Below, piece after piece: positions 1 to 11,454 of a DNA stretch of 64,000 bases (position 1 is the first letter of the stretch; each line of letters starts with the position of its first letter). The notes under the pieces are model-generated. The model was not told the origin of the DNA. It did no database searches and saw nothing but the letters and a program-made list of their open reading frames with translations. The stretch lies in contig BRYA01000165.1 in the NCBI GenBank assembly GCA_030267965.1, positions 36,609-100,608 of the forward strand, in the 5' to 3' direction. Origin of the DNA: Triparma columacea. Its lineage: Eukaryota > Sar > Bolidophyceae > Parmales > Triparmaceae. The translations under genes were made by a program, and so were the position numbers.

Positions 1-110
1 CAATCCGAGGCTTGTTTTCTCAACCTTCATGCAATGAAAATCCCCAAGATTTACCACTCTCCGAGTCTTGTTCTCGAAGTTTTAGACTAACGCTTACCTA
101 ATTTTCCACC

Positions 111-1134
111 ATGCGTCAATTATCAAGTTACACTACTCAATATTACATGAAGTCCTCTCTCTTTGAGCAATCGGTGAGTTGCCCATGATGACAAGGCCAA
201 TCCTCAATTTTCTTCTAACTCGTCATGCGACCTCAAGCTGGACATTTACAAACCAGCAGCGCCCTCCAAATCCCTCCCAACCGTAATCCTCGTCGTAGGT
301 TCTGGATGGATGGGCCATCGTTCAATCATATACTCAGGGTGCTCATGGTGGAACGCTAAAGGTCCAAGAACGATAGCCTCCACTGGCGCAACTTGCGTTT
401 GTGTAAGGCACAGAGGTGCTTTCCCTGTGGTCGACCCTGGCGTTATAGCTGCTCTAGCAGGAATTGCTGGTTTGTATACGAAGAGTCTCGTGCATGCTGC
501 AGCTGTGGCGGCTGGGATTTGTGTGGGTTGGGCATTGTTGAGGAGGGGGAGCGCGAATTTAGAGAACATGATGGACGACGTTGCCGCCGCTATTGAATTC
601 ATAAGGGAGAGCGAGGAAATTAAGACTGACAAGGTCGTGCTTGGCGGGTACTCTAGTGGAGGGCACGTTCTGACTTCGTTGCTAAACCGTCCTGATATTC
701 TGATGAAGAGGAACTTACCGGACAAACTCCCAGAATTATGCAAAGGCGTCCTCCTCCTCTCTGGAGTTCTTGGAACGAAACCTTCTGGAAGCTCGAAGAA
801 GCCAAGGTGGTTCACAGACATTGTCGTTAAGTCTGTGTGGGGTTCAGATGCAGATAAAATTCCTTCCCCGGTTCACCAGATGCTCTCCCACGAGCCCAAC
901 TCAAGAGCTCGTGACCTCCCTCCCCACCTACTTGTCGGCTGCGGGTCTGAGACGTTTGGAATTCCTCTTCTGGACACTTTCTTCTGCAGAGACGACTATG
1001 CAGCGGCAGTGACACGGGCTGGCGGTAAAGCCGAAACTATCACGGTGAATGCGAACCATTGGACAGTGCTTGATTGCGACGACCTCTTCAACAAGCTCAA
1101 CACCAAATTCGTAGGGGGTTGGCCGAGCAAATAA
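111..1134 (+). CDS. Alpha/beta hydrolase (esterase-like), two exons
   Basis: Exons 111-173 and 238-1134 give 319 aa. The intron (GTGAGT donor at 174, CTAAC branch-like site, AAG acceptor) joins MRQLSS... to LDIYKP in phase. The ATG at 111 has a good context (CCACC). The order LDIYKP, then PTVILVVGSGW (oxyanion-hole region, usually HGGGW), then GGYSSGGH with the nucleophile elbow G-Y-S-S-G (Ser about 160), then NANHW with a likely catalytic His about 295, is that of the carboxylesterase/BD-FAE and prenylcysteine-methylesterase-like hydrolases. The oxyanion motif is VGSGW rather than HGGGW, which could change activity. The substrate cannot be told from sequence. No signal peptide is evident. 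Confidence 0.8.
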
Positions 1135-1529
1135 AACTTCTGCGTCGTCTTTGCCCTGAAAAGTCAAAAGTCACAATTTATGTTCGTCGTATAGGCTTTA
1201 GTTTATTTGCACCTCTGTTGCGTTGCGCACACTGAAAACTTGATTCCATTCTGTGTGCTGCAACCTCACAACTAATAATTCCATTGTTACCCCCCTTGCT
1301 TTGCCATTGCAGCCCCGCACTGTGCGTGGTTGATCTTGGCGCGTCATGCGTCGAATTTCCCTGCTATCCCTCCTACCTACAGGAGGTGATTGAAGAAAAA
1401 AGTGAACTCCTCTTATTCATTGTCGTACTCGAAGGTCGCGTCCACACTGTGAGGGAGTGGGTCAGAACAATATTCCATAGCTGTCGCTCCACTCCGCTCC
1501 ACTCCGCTCAACCCTCCCACTCCCTCGCC
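1135..1529. other. Intergenic, no gene seen
   Basis: This is a tail-to-tail interval between the hydrolase and the minus-strand small gene. It has CT-rich stretches and a short CCACTCCGCT tandem near 1488-1510. Open frames here have no protein character I recognise. It probably holds the 3' UTRs of both neighbours. Confidence 0.5.
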
Positions 1530-1997
1530 TCACCTGTTGACCCGCTTCCTCATCTGCATGTCTGGCAAACAGTCGTCCTTTAGCAGTCTGTCTCTGAAGA
1601 GCTTGAAGTCTTCAGGCTGCCACCAACCAGAGTCTCCGCTGACAACCCTGACGTTGGGAGGGCGCAGGTCGAACCACGTCCTCCTCCTAGGGTTGACCTC
1701 CTTGGCCGTATCCTCTGTGCGCAAGCAAGGTTTGATGGGAAGTGGAGCGTTTTCCTGCTGGTCGACGCCATCCAGCTGGACAACACTTAAGTCTTCCAGC
1801 TCATCACCCTTCGAATCATCACCACTGCACTCGCTTGACAGGGAACCTCGCCTGACGTTCCGCCAGGATGAGAAGGATGTTGTTTCAGGTGAGATAGTGA
1901 CCAGATCAGGCACGCCATACTCCATCATCATACTCTCGAGGGGGAATCCAAATATGGATCTCCGTACCGCAACGGACTGACTCATATTCTTGTCCAT
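1530..1997 (-). CDS. Hypothetical protein, 155 aa
   Basis: A single-exon frame starts at the first ATG (MDKNMSQ). I do not recognise the family. The composition looks like real coding: a mixed, Ser/Asp/Glu-rich middle (about 45-75) and a more structured C-terminal half with PRRRTWFDLRPPNVRVV and a charged tail. The layout (disordered front, then a short aromatic/charged block with conserved-looking Gly, Asp and Trp) loosely resembles short uncharacterised heterokont proteins, but that is an impression only. It is divergent from the helicase gene, with 269 bp between starts. An opposite-strand frame of similar length (1537-1980) is Ser-rich and low complexity, and I treat it as a shadow. Confidence 0.45.
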   Translation of the reverse strand: MDKNMSQSVAVRRSIFGFPLESMMMEYGVPDLVTISPETTSFSSWRNVRRGSLSSECSGDDSKGDELEDLSVVQLDGVDQQENAPLPIKPCLRTEDTAKEVNPRRRTWFDLRPPNVRVVSGDSGWWQPEDFKLFRDRLLKDDCLPDMQMRKRVNR

Positions 1998-2266
1998 ACA
2001 CGCAAAAAATTCAGACTTCTAAAGAACTCTGCACCGACAAAAGGCAACAGAAAAAGTGAGGAAATCTCTCTTAGCGGGGAAATCTGCGATTTAAAAATGC
2101 GACTCAACGGGAGATGACTCGAACTAAGAGCCCGAGAATCCAAAGATTAGTGTCGTCAAATGTTGGATTAGTGCTAATTTTAAGCTAAATGTTGAAAAGA
2201 ATCGAAAGTGAGAAAACATCTTTTTCTGAAGGTGAAGTTGGACGTCATTTTTTATTCACCTCAAAA

Positions 2267-4017
2267 ATGAAGACGCAACTTTTCGGCTTACTTCTTTCCC
2301 TCATCGTAGCTGAAGCATTCAACATCCCATTTTCTCCCCCATCTTTCCGGAGCTATCCAAGCAACCCTTTAAATGCAGCGATACAACAACCCTCTCGGCC
2401 AAGTTCCACTTCCTGGGCAGGTCTGAGGTTGCAGAAGAGGTTCCAGCGCTCTTGTGAGGAGGTAGGTGGTAGAATATCAGCCCCAGAAGTGTGTAGGCCC
2501 ATTTACGAGCTTTTACAATCTCACATGCATCACTTCATCTCGCTCTCATCATTCCATAGATGGGCTGGGAGAAACCAACTCCCGTTCAGAGCCAGACTAT
2601 CCCATCTATCGCTGACAAACGCGACGTGTGGATAGAGGCACCCACTGGAAGTGGTAAAACCGCGGCATTTGCGCTTCCGATCCTGCAGAATCTTGCTTCC
2701 AATGAGATGGACGAGTTTCTGGAGTCTCGAAGTCGTCGTTTTGTCTCCGTGCTCGTTCTCTCCCCTACCCGCGAACTCACCATCCAAACTAAGGACGTAA
2801 TGACGAAAATCCACGAGGCTTCCAATATGGGTCAAACGGAGCGGGGAAAGACCGAACTCTCCATCCGTGCTGTCTACGGTGGTGTTTCCATCAACCCACA
2901 GCTTACCTCCCTCCAGTCTGGCTCTGACGTTCTCGTGGCCACACCGGGGAGGCTGCTCGATGTCGTGAAGAACAACGGGTGCGACTTATCCTCCGTCCGC
3001 TTTCTTGTCCTTGACGAGGCCGACAAGATGTTGTCTCCAGGCTTTGTTGACGAGGTCGAGAAGGTCATTAGCCTCATCCCGGCCGGTTGTCAGAAGGCCG
3101 TCTTTAGCGCTACCTTTCCCTTCAAGGTCAGGCCCAAGGTCCACAAGATGTTAAGGGAAGGTTACGTCAAGGTTGGGGGAGAGCAAGCAGAGGACGCCGA
3201 GGCGCAGGGTGAGGACTCCCCTGTCCCAGACATCACGCACCGAGCCTTGTTGGTAGACGAGGGGAAGAGAGCCTCTCTGCTGAAGAAGCTCATTGAGGAT
3301 TCAAAATACTCCCGCCTGCTAGTTTTCGCAAACACCAAGTACGACTGTGAGGTGAGAACGGAGCGAAAAGTGAAGCGGGAATGCCGTTGTCGCCGCACAA
3401 TTCCAACTCACTAACTTCATCACGCCCCACACCAACCGTTGCTCATCGCAGAGAATCGCCAAGGTAAATGAGAACTACTCAGAAGCAAAACTAATCAATC
3501 GACAAGTTTGGCACTAACCCAATCCTTTGCCTCGTTGCCTTCGCAGAAGTTAAGGAGCTCGGGCACCGTGGCAGTGGGGCTCCACGGCGATCTTTCCCAG
3601 GGCGCGAGAAACCAGCGTCTCCAGGACTTTAAGAATCGCGAAATCACTGCTCTCATCACAACGGATGTTTCTGCTCGTGGAATTGACGTCGAGTCCCTCG
3701 ACGCCGTGGTAAACTTTGACCTGCCACGTTCTCCGGCAGAATTCATGCACCGCTGTGGTCGAACTGGACGTGCGGGCTCGAGCGGTGATGCCATAAGCTT
3801 CGTTCACGCTGAGTGCTCTAATCATTGGGATCTAATAGTCAAGCGCAACAATTTAGAAGTCGTCGTGGACGAGATAGAGGGCTTTCGCAACGAGCAGGAG
3901 TGGGGCGCGCTCCTTGACAAGGCAATCCATTTGGACAGTTTTGGTGGCATCAAGTCCAAGACGAAAAAGTCAAAGAAAGACAAGCTGCGAGAGGAAGCTG
4001 CCCGCCGAAAAGAATAG
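2267..4017 (+). CDS. Plastid-type DEAD-box RNA helicase with 12-nt microexon
   Basis: Exons 2267-2461, 2560-3351, 3452-3463 and 3547-4017 give 489 aa. The start at 2267 gives a signal peptide ending AEA, followed by Phe (AEA|FNIPF), the heterokont plastid-import pattern. Helicase motifs follow in order: Q-motif region (MGWEKPTPVQ), motif I APTGSGKT (about 92-99), PTREL, TPGR, DEAD (about 217), SAT, then RGID and HRCGRTGRAG in the second RecA domain. The C-terminus is Lys-rich. The exon 3452-3463 encodes only four residues (RIAK) yet is needed to link ANTKYDCE to KLRSSG in frame; both its borders are AG and GTAAAT. Expected role: ATP-dependent RNA remodelling in the plastid. Targeting is inferred from the N-terminus alone. 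Confidence 0.88.
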
Positions 4018-4044
4018 AAACCGAAAGTATTCACATTGTTGTCG

Positions 4045-6760
4045 TCAATCCCTTTTCATTAATATCTCCTCTATCTCGCCCTCCACCCAGCTCGGCAATT
4101 CCGTCTTCAACAATGTCTCGATCACCTCCTCACCCCCACCCTCGCCTTCACCCTCATCCCACTCAATTGTGTACTTCCAAGCGTGCAAACATATTCTCGA
4201 CCCATGCTGAAGCAGTTGGTCGCTCTTGAACAACTTCATCACTGTCTCCCTGCTTGGATTCGTGCACATGGGGCAAATCTCCCTGGCACTGCCTCCCTTT
4301 CTCTGCAAGTCTACCCCAGCTTGCAGCATCGTCTCCACAACGAGATCTTCCCCGACCCCATCCACTCTGCCCCCATACTCCTTATCCCCCACAATTGGGT
4401 GCCCAACGCTCTTCAAGTGAAGCCTCAACTGATGCCCCCTTCCTGTCACCGGCGTGCACTTGATCACACTCTCATCCTTCTCCTCGTCATACCCGACGAA
4501 CTCGAATTCTGATGTAGCACTCTTGCCCCTCTCGTCGACTATTCTGAAGCCGTCCTTTGGATTCTCGCAAAATACCTTCCTGTCCACTCTTATCCTCCCA
4601 CCCTCCCCCCCCACGTCAACTTCACCCTCGACTTCCACCACATCCCTGAAGTCGCCGGCAACCTTTGCGACATATTCCTTCCTCACGCTCCCTCCTTGGA
4701 TCTTGTTACTCACCAACTTGGAAGCTTCCTTGTCAACCGCGCAGATGACGAGTCCCGAAACCGGCTTGTCAACCCTATGAAGTGGGTGGAGCGTGTTCGG
4801 TTCCAGTCCAATCTCCTTCTCCGCTACGATGGTCAGACTATTACCAAAATACTGTCCGACTGGATGGACAGGGATCCCAGTGGGCTTGTCAAGGGCGTAG
4901 ATGAACCCTCCATACGGGAGCTCCACCTTCTTCCACCCCAACTTTGTCCTCTCTCCCACCCAAACGGGCGGCTCGTGAGCGCAGATCGTCCTCGAGCAAA
5001 TGTCCCCCTGCTTCATCCTGTATTCTCTTCCGACAACTTCTCCATTAACGAGCATGACGCCGAGCTTCAGGGCCCTCTCGTTTGCCGAAGGGTCGGCGCT
5101 TGTTACGAACTCCCTCTCGACCATGGTCAGCAACCTTTCCCCGGCCCACTTGCCCTTGGTGTTGCACGAAAGGGTTCGGAAGTAGGGAGGTATCACTCTC
5201 ATACCGTTTACGACGAATGAAGAGAGGGGCGCGTTGAGGCCAAGTCGTCGGATCTCCTCACTCAGATCACCCTTCTCCTTTTTCTTTCCGGACTTGTTCT
5301 TCTGCCTCTTGCCCTCTCCCTTCTTCTTGACAGCAAAGACCTCGTTGTGGTTGGCCTTCAACTTAATTTTGTGCCCTCCCATTTCCTCCCCTTTCGCCTC
5401 CAACACCTCCCTGCGTCTGTTTCCCCCAAAGTAGCCCCAGCAATTCCCCTCGCACGTGAGCTCTCCGCAACTTCTACAGGCGGGGCCTGCGGACGTTTCC
5501 TTCTCCCCCCCCCCAAGACCTTCGAGGAAGCTGTCAATCTTCTCCATCTGCTTCATGACCGTCCTCCGCCTGCTCTTCCACTTCTTTCCTACGCTGATCC
5601 CTTCAAGGTAATTGACCAGGCCCTCCCTCTGCCCACGAAGCTCGGCCTCCTCAAACACGGACAAATCAGTGAAGTAGATTTCTCCCAGATCCTTGTGGTC
5701 GAAACAGTGGTATTCCCCCCTTTGGCACTCGCACTTGTTACACACCAAAAGCTGCTCCCGGCACACCGTGCACACGTTCCCAGGCTTGAACATGTCCCAG
5801 CCCGCGTTGCAGTAAATGCACCGTCCAACCCCTCCCTCCCCCCCCACCGTTTGGCGGGAGTCAAACACAAAGTTCTTCCCCTTGAAGTATCCGTCGGGGT
5901 AGGACTCCAGGTAGCGATGTATTCCGCCCTTCAGATGAGACACGTTACATCCCGTCACAGACCTGACATAAGCAGACGCCTTCTCGCACCTGATTCCACC
6001 TGTACAGTACATGAGCACATTCTGTAAGGGTTGTGTTAGTGAGCAAGCTAAGGGTGCCTACCCTGCCTTTCCTCTCATCAATCCTCACCTTCTTCCCGTC
6101 CAGAACTCCACCGCTCTTGCTCTCCTCCTCGACCCACCTCGGGAACTCGAAGAATGTCTTGGTGCGCGGGTTCACGGCGTTCGTGAACTGCCCCACCAAA
6201 ACCTCCTTGTCGTTCCTGCAATCTATGAGGACTGTGTCATCCGGAGACGACTCGTTGTACTGCTTCACGGCGGCGTGGAACTGAGAGGGCGTCAAGTAGC
6301 CCTGGCCAGTGTCCTCAATCCCAACCCCCCCCAGCTTCCCACCCGACGACACGATCTCGTCAACCACCTTGATGTAGGTGTCGGGAAAAACGTGCGTGCC
6401 TGTGTCGTTCTCGCTCCACTTGAACTCCCCGTAAGGAATTGTGAAGTTAGGGATACAAACAGCTTCGGTAAGTTCATTCAAGGCCTTGAACTCGGCCAGG
6501 AAAGCGTCAACCCTAGTATCCCCCGTGTCGGACTTTCCACCTAACGCATAACAGTAGAGGTCCAGCTCCCGCTTCCCGCCGCTAAAAGTTCCATTCACAC
6601 CCTCACTCTTGCCCTTGCCGATGAGGAGTCTCCCAGTGAGGTGCAGGGCCTTTGCGAGGTTTAGTTGCGCCTCACGATACTTTGACATTACCTCATCGTC
6701 AGACGAGAGTGGGCAATAAGAGTAGAATAGAATGACATGAGTAGGAAATGGCTGAGCCAT
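4045..6760 (-). CDS. TrhO-type rhodanese fused to RluA/RPUSD2-like pseudouridine synthase
   Basis: Exons 6089-6760 and 4045-6021 (intron 67 bp, phase 0) give 882 aa. The N-terminal third is the TrhO/YceA (UPF0176, TSTD2-like) tRNA uridine hydroxylase family: an acylphosphatase-like front, then a rhodanese domain with catalytic Cys about 230 in MYCTGGIRCEKA, then a Cys-rich module (CIYC, CTVC, CNKC). A Lys-rich linker follows. From about residue 500 comes PPYFRTL...KGKWAGERLL, typical of the RPUSD2/PUS9/RIB2 branch, an S4-like segment, then HRVDKPVSG (catalytic Asp about 642) of the RluA pseudouridine synthase fold. Family knowledge: TrhO hydroxylates U34, and PUS9-type enzymes modify the tRNA anticodon loop at position 32. 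The two activities could therefore act on one loop. No clear targeting peptide. It is divergent from the ABCC gene. Confidence 0.85.
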
Positions 6761-7013
6761 CGCAAGCCAATTCCTTCTCGGGCTTGTGTATACTGCCTAT
6801 GCAAGAATTTCAACGATAATAGCAAGACTAATAGTCCACGTAATATATAACAAGACCAACAATGTGTCGTCAGGGGTTACGGCGACCTCAGAGAATCCAA
6901 GAAATTTGGGTTATTGAAAGACCAGGCCCAGCCACATATTTGGAACCCACTTCGCTTTCATCTTCCGCCCATTCACCCCCCCGCCCTCAACCCCTAATAT
7001 ACGTCTGACCTAA
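6761..7013. promoter_or_regulatory. Divergent intergenic promoter region
   Basis: This 253-bp gap separates the starts of the minus-strand TrhO fusion and the plus-strand ABCC gene, so it must contain both promoters. An AT-rich patch (ACGTAATATATAACAAG, near 6838) could serve as a TATA-like element. No operator or repeat was seen. Confidence 0.4.
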
Positions 7014-10000
7014 ATGTCGACCTCACAGTACTCTACAGTTCCCACATCATTAAATCCCTCCGATGGCGCACGACTCCCCCTTGATTGTGAATCACCAGCA
7101 GCTTCTCCCTACGATACCGCGTCCCTCTTGGCCCACACCACCTTCTCGTATGTCTATCCATTGCTATGTATAGGTTCTAAGCGTTCGTTGTTGGAAACTG
7201 ACCTACCTTCTCTTCCCAAGCACGATGAGCCCGGTGAAGTTTATTCAAGATTGAAGTGTGCTTGGGACAACGGAGACGGAGACATGGTGCGGGCAATTTG
7301 GAATGCGTTTCGGTTTGAGATCCTGCTCGCTTGTTTCTGGACCTTCCTCGAGCACATCTTTATGGTCCTTCAGCCTCCTGTCCTCCTCTCCCTTCTCTCC
7401 CACTTATCTTTGTCTCCTTCCAGCACTACCAACTACACCCAGACCGGCGTTTTGTGGGCGCTCCTTCTCTTTGTTTGTAACCTCATGCAAGCGATTATTC
7501 ACCACCAGACGTATTACACGACCATGCGATTGGGCTTCAATTTGCGCATCGCAGAGACGCTCCTGATCCACAATAAGGCCACAAGGCTGACCCTCTCAAC
7601 GGCGTCCTCGAATAGTGGTTTGGCGCTGAACTTAATATCTAGCGATGTCATGCGATTCGACGCTTTCTGTCCCGCCCTCTGGCATTACCTCACAGGGCCA
7701 ATCGACGGTGTTATTGTCACGGTGCTCCTCTCGCGCCTCGTGGGTTGGGGACCAGCGCTGGCAGGGATCGGCGTAGTCCTCGCTGACGTGTTTTTGAAGC
7801 TCAAGTTGGGCTCCGTGATAGGCAAAGTGCGCCGCCTGACTGCTAAAATCACGGACAAGAGATTGAGGAAGATCGGGGAAGTTGTCAGGGGCATCGAGAC
7901 CGTCAAGAGCTATGTGTGGGGGGATAGCATGAGGGAGGAACTGAATAATATCAGAGCCCGGGAGCATGACAGCATCATTCGATCTCAGATCATGAAGGGG
8001 GTCAACTTTGCCATGGTAAGGAGGAGGAGTCGAATGCCACTTTGTGTACCACCTTGTGCACGTACCATATGCAATTCTAACCCCAACCCCCCTATGCAAT
8101 TACAGGTACTCGCTGTCCCCGCCGTCGCGTCCCTGGCTATGTTCGGGATATTCGCGGCCATCAATTCAACCCCTCTGACGACCGCCACCATCCTCGCTTC
8201 TGTGTCGTACTTGAACGTAATGAGAACCTCCGTCGGCAAGGAGATGTCCAGGGCCACAGGTGAGAAGGTGTTAGAAAGTAAAGCGGAGGAAGATATCAAC
8301 TCTAACCTATCGCCAAATCGTAGAGAACGGTCCTGAATGTTTGGTCGCAGTTCGGCGCATGGAAAACTTCATGAAGCTTGAAGAGGTCGCTGCTAGCCCC
8401 GACGCTTCCATTACATCCAGCACCCCGAAAGTTTCAAGAAGTTCAGATTGGACTACACGCTCCCCCCCCCTCCCTCCCCCTCCTCCGCAAGCCTCACAAC
8501 CAAGCGTCAAGATAGACCACCCTGTCGTGGCCTGGCACTCCTCCACAGATGTGACAAAGTCGCCTCCGACCACCGCCCTGAGCCTTCCCTTCAAGTTGGA
8601 CATAAGCTCGCCTTCTCTCCTGATGATACTGGGTCCTACTGGTTGCGGAAAATCTTCACTCCTTAACGCGCTCCTCGGGGAGATGAACATCCTTTCTGGC
8701 TCCGCCTCCCTTGCCGGTAGCGTCGGCTACGCCGGGCAGGAAGGGTTCGTCGAAGGCGGCACGATAAAATCCAACGTTCTCATGGGTTCCCAGGGCACAG
8801 TGACCCCCGAGGAGTACGGGAAGGTGCTGAGGGACTGCTGCCTGGACAGGGACGTGGAAGCCTTCCCGGCAAGGGACGCGACGGTGCTGGGGGACAGAGG
8901 GGTCAACCTTTCAGGGGGCCAGAGGGCGAGGTGAGCATCAGGATCGAGGGGGGAAAGGCAGGCGGGTTGGCTTTCTCGACGAAGCAGAGCCCCGTGGGCG
9001 GTTTGATTTTTGGACATCTCTCTCTCCTAACTCCCCTCTCTTTCTCCCACCTGCTTCCGTCAAATACCTTAGGCTGTCCTTGGCCCGCGCTCTTGTCGGC
9101 AAGCCCTCCATCCTCGTTCTCGACGATCCTCTATCCGCCGTCGATCCCAAGGTCCGGTCCTCGCTTTGGAGGACGATAAAGCGTTACCCGGGCATCGTAG
9201 TTATAGCCACGCACCAGAGGGCCTACAGCAAGGGGGCGGACTGGGTTGTTGAGATAGACGAGGAGGGTAGGGGGGGGGTAAGGGAGGGGGGGAGGGAGGA
9301 GGAGGTGGGAAGCGAGGAGGAAGGGGGACTAGAGGAGGGGAGGGAGGGGGAGGAGGGGAGGAAGGAGGACGAGGAGGGCATAACGACAAAGGAGAAGAAG
9401 TTCACGGGATTCGTGAGCTCCAGCACGTACTTGGCTTACCTCCGGTCGTGCGGGTGGCACAATGTATTCCTGGTCCTCCTCCTGATGTTACTCGGCCAGG
9501 CTTGCCTGGTCTTCACCGACTACTACCTCCTCGAGTGGCTCTCCTCCCCCTCCGGCTCCAAGTCCGTGGTGGCATACGCCTGCCTCGTGGCCCTGACGGT
9601 AGCCCTGTCCTTCTTCAGGTCCTCCCTCTTCTTCAGCGCTACGCTCAGGGCGTCCTCGACCCTGCACACCGAGATGCTCGGGGCCGTGCTGAAGGCTCCG
9701 ATGGCCTGGTTCAACGGGAACCCTCCGGGGAGAATTCTGAACAGGTTCGCCGGCGACCAGGCCAACCTCGACGAGCAGCTGTCGGTGGTTTCGTACGACA
9801 CCCTCCAGGTCGCTTTCCTCTCCCTCTCCGCTTGCATCGTCGTCTGCGTGTCTGTCCCCTGGATGCTCTTAGTCGTCCCTCTCCTCGCCTACTACCTCCT
9901 CAAACTGAGGTCTTTCGTCACGAAGAGCACGAGGGAGCTAAAGAGGTTCGAAAATTTGACGAGGTCCCCGTACTTCAACACTATGAATTCGACGATCAAC

Positions 10001-11302
10001 AACCTCACCACGCTCAGGGCGTTTGGGATGGGTAGGGAGAGGGAGGGACGGATGAGTGACGAGATATCTGGTAACTGCAAGGCCTGGTACTGGTGGCTCC
10101 TCAGCAACAGGTACATCGGCTTCAGGCTCGACATGATAACCGTCGCCCTGGTCCTGTTCGTCTCCGTGCTAGGGGTCCTGCTCAGGGACAGCGTGGACTC
10201 GACGCTCGTGGGGATGAGCCTGACGTACGCCATCAGCCTGAGCGGGAACTTGCAGTTCATGGTCAGGCAAAGCGTGCTGGTGGAAACATTCATGACGAGC
10301 GTCGAGAGGGTCATAGAGTACGGGGAGCTAGAGAAGGAGGAGGAAGAGGAGGAGAGGGAGGGGGGGGAGGGGAGGAAACCTTGGGCGACAAAGGGGGAAT
10401 TAGAGGTGAAGGACCTAGAGATGAGGTATGGGGGGGACGGGGCTCCTCTTATCCTTAAGGGTATATCTTTCGATTGCCCCGGAGGCGGTAAGGTCGGAAT
10501 ATGCGGTCGGACGGGTAGCGGTAAAAGCAGCTTTATAAACGCCTTCATGAGGCTCCACGGTACGTGCGGGGGCTCCATCGCGGTGGACGGAGTGGACCTC
10601 CGGTCCCTCCCCCTCCGGGACCTCAGGAGGGAGGTGACGTTCGTGCCGCAGGTACCGTTCCTGTTCGAGGGGACAGTCAGGAGGAACTTGGACCCGGCGG
10701 GGGAGTACACCGTGGGGGAGGCTAGGGAAGCGCTGGACGTGGTGGGGCTGGGGGAAATGGGCGTAGAGGATGGGGTGGAGAGCAACGGGGCCAACCTGAG
10801 CGTTGGGCAGTGCCAGCTACTAAGCTTAGCGAGGGCGGGGTTGAGGAGGAGCAAAATCGTGCTTTTGGACGAGCCGACTGCAAACACCGACCACAGGTGA
10901 GGGGGGGGTTGTTTGGGGCGAGGAGCGCAAGCGAATGAGCGGAAGGGGGGAGGTGGGGCGAGGAGCGCAAGCGAATGAGCTGGAGGGGGGAGGCTAAGGC
11001 ATTTTTCGTCCCCCCCGCCCCAAGTCCATTATCCCTAACACCCTTTCCTTTCCCGCCTCATCCCCTAATATCTAAGGACCGACTCGACCCTCCACAGAAT
11101 GTTAACATCGTCAAAATCCTCGGGTTCCGTAGGCGACCTCAGCTCCAGCACGGTGGTGGTGGTGGCCCACAGGGTCTCTGGGATCAGGGAGTTTGATAGG
11201 GTGGTGGTGCTGGACGGGGGGGAGGTTAAGGAGGTGGGGGAAGGGAGAGAGCTGGCGGGGAGGAAGGGGGGGGCTTTCAGGAACATGCTAGAGGCTAGCT
11301 GA
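7014..11302 (+). CDS. ABCC-type (MRP-like) full ABC transporter
   Basis: Exons 7014-8015, 8106-8259, 8324-8930, 9073-10896 and 11098-11302 give 1263 aa. The layout is TMD1-NBD1-TMD2-NBD2. NBD1 has Walker A GPTGCGKSS, signature LSGGQRARLSLARA and Walker B ILVLDDP, with Asp in place of the catalytic Glu, the usual degenerate first site of ABCC proteins. NBD2 has Walker A GRTGSGKSS, signature LSVGQCQLLSLARA and a complete Walker B LLDEPTANTD. The linker after NBD1 is an extreme Glu/Gly/Arg low-complexity stretch (about 9262-9385). No N-terminal TMD0 is present. The first intron (90 nt) is a multiple of three and lacks an in-frame stop, so its retention would still read through. Likely role: export of amphipathic anions or conjugates at the vacuole or plasma membrane. 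Confidence 0.9.
10915..10980 (+). repeat. Two direct copies of a 26-bp unit in the last ABCC intron
   Basis: The unit GGGGCGAGGAGCGCAAGCGA plus ATGAGC occurs at 10915-10940 and again at 10955-10980, identical, 40 bp apart. It carries the GAGCG(A/C)AAG-like motif seen in several other introns of the window. Confidence 0.8.
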
Positions 11303-11407
11303 AGGGGGGGGGGGGAGAACAGGAAAGGAGGATAGAGGATAGACAAGGAGGACGGAAGATAGAAAAGGAGCAGGGAAAAATAGAAAGAAGCAGGAAAAAA
11401 TAGACAT

Positions 11408-11454
11408 NNNNNNNNNNNNNNNNNNNNNNNNNNNNNNNNNNNNNNNNNNNNNNN
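11408..11454. other. Assembly gap (47 N)
   Basis: A run of N lies between G-rich and C-rich homopolymer tracts. It removes the 3' end of the minus-strand RNA-binding protein gene. Confidence 0.99.

Noticed and set aside
1284..1583. 99-codon plus-strand frame
   Set aside because: Low complexity at its end, no recognisable motif, and it overlaps the better minus-strand frame at 1530-1997.
5347..6544. Plus-strand frames of 177-226 codons opposite the TrhO fusion
   Set aside because: No domain similarity; the minus strand carries complete catalytic motifs over the same span.
8016..8105. In-frame reading through the first ABCC intron (VRRRSRMPLCVPPCAR...)
   Set aside because: Clear GTAAGG donor and TTACAG acceptor; the inserted residues break a transmembrane helix region where the family has none. 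Retention as an isoform cannot be excluded.
11288..11407. Apparent C-terminal extension of the PABPN1-like frame beyond the N-run (hydrophobic, Phe/Leu/Pro-rich)
   Set aside because: It is antisense to the end of the ABCC gene and its 3' UTR, has no RRM-protein character, and the frame across the gap is arbitrary.
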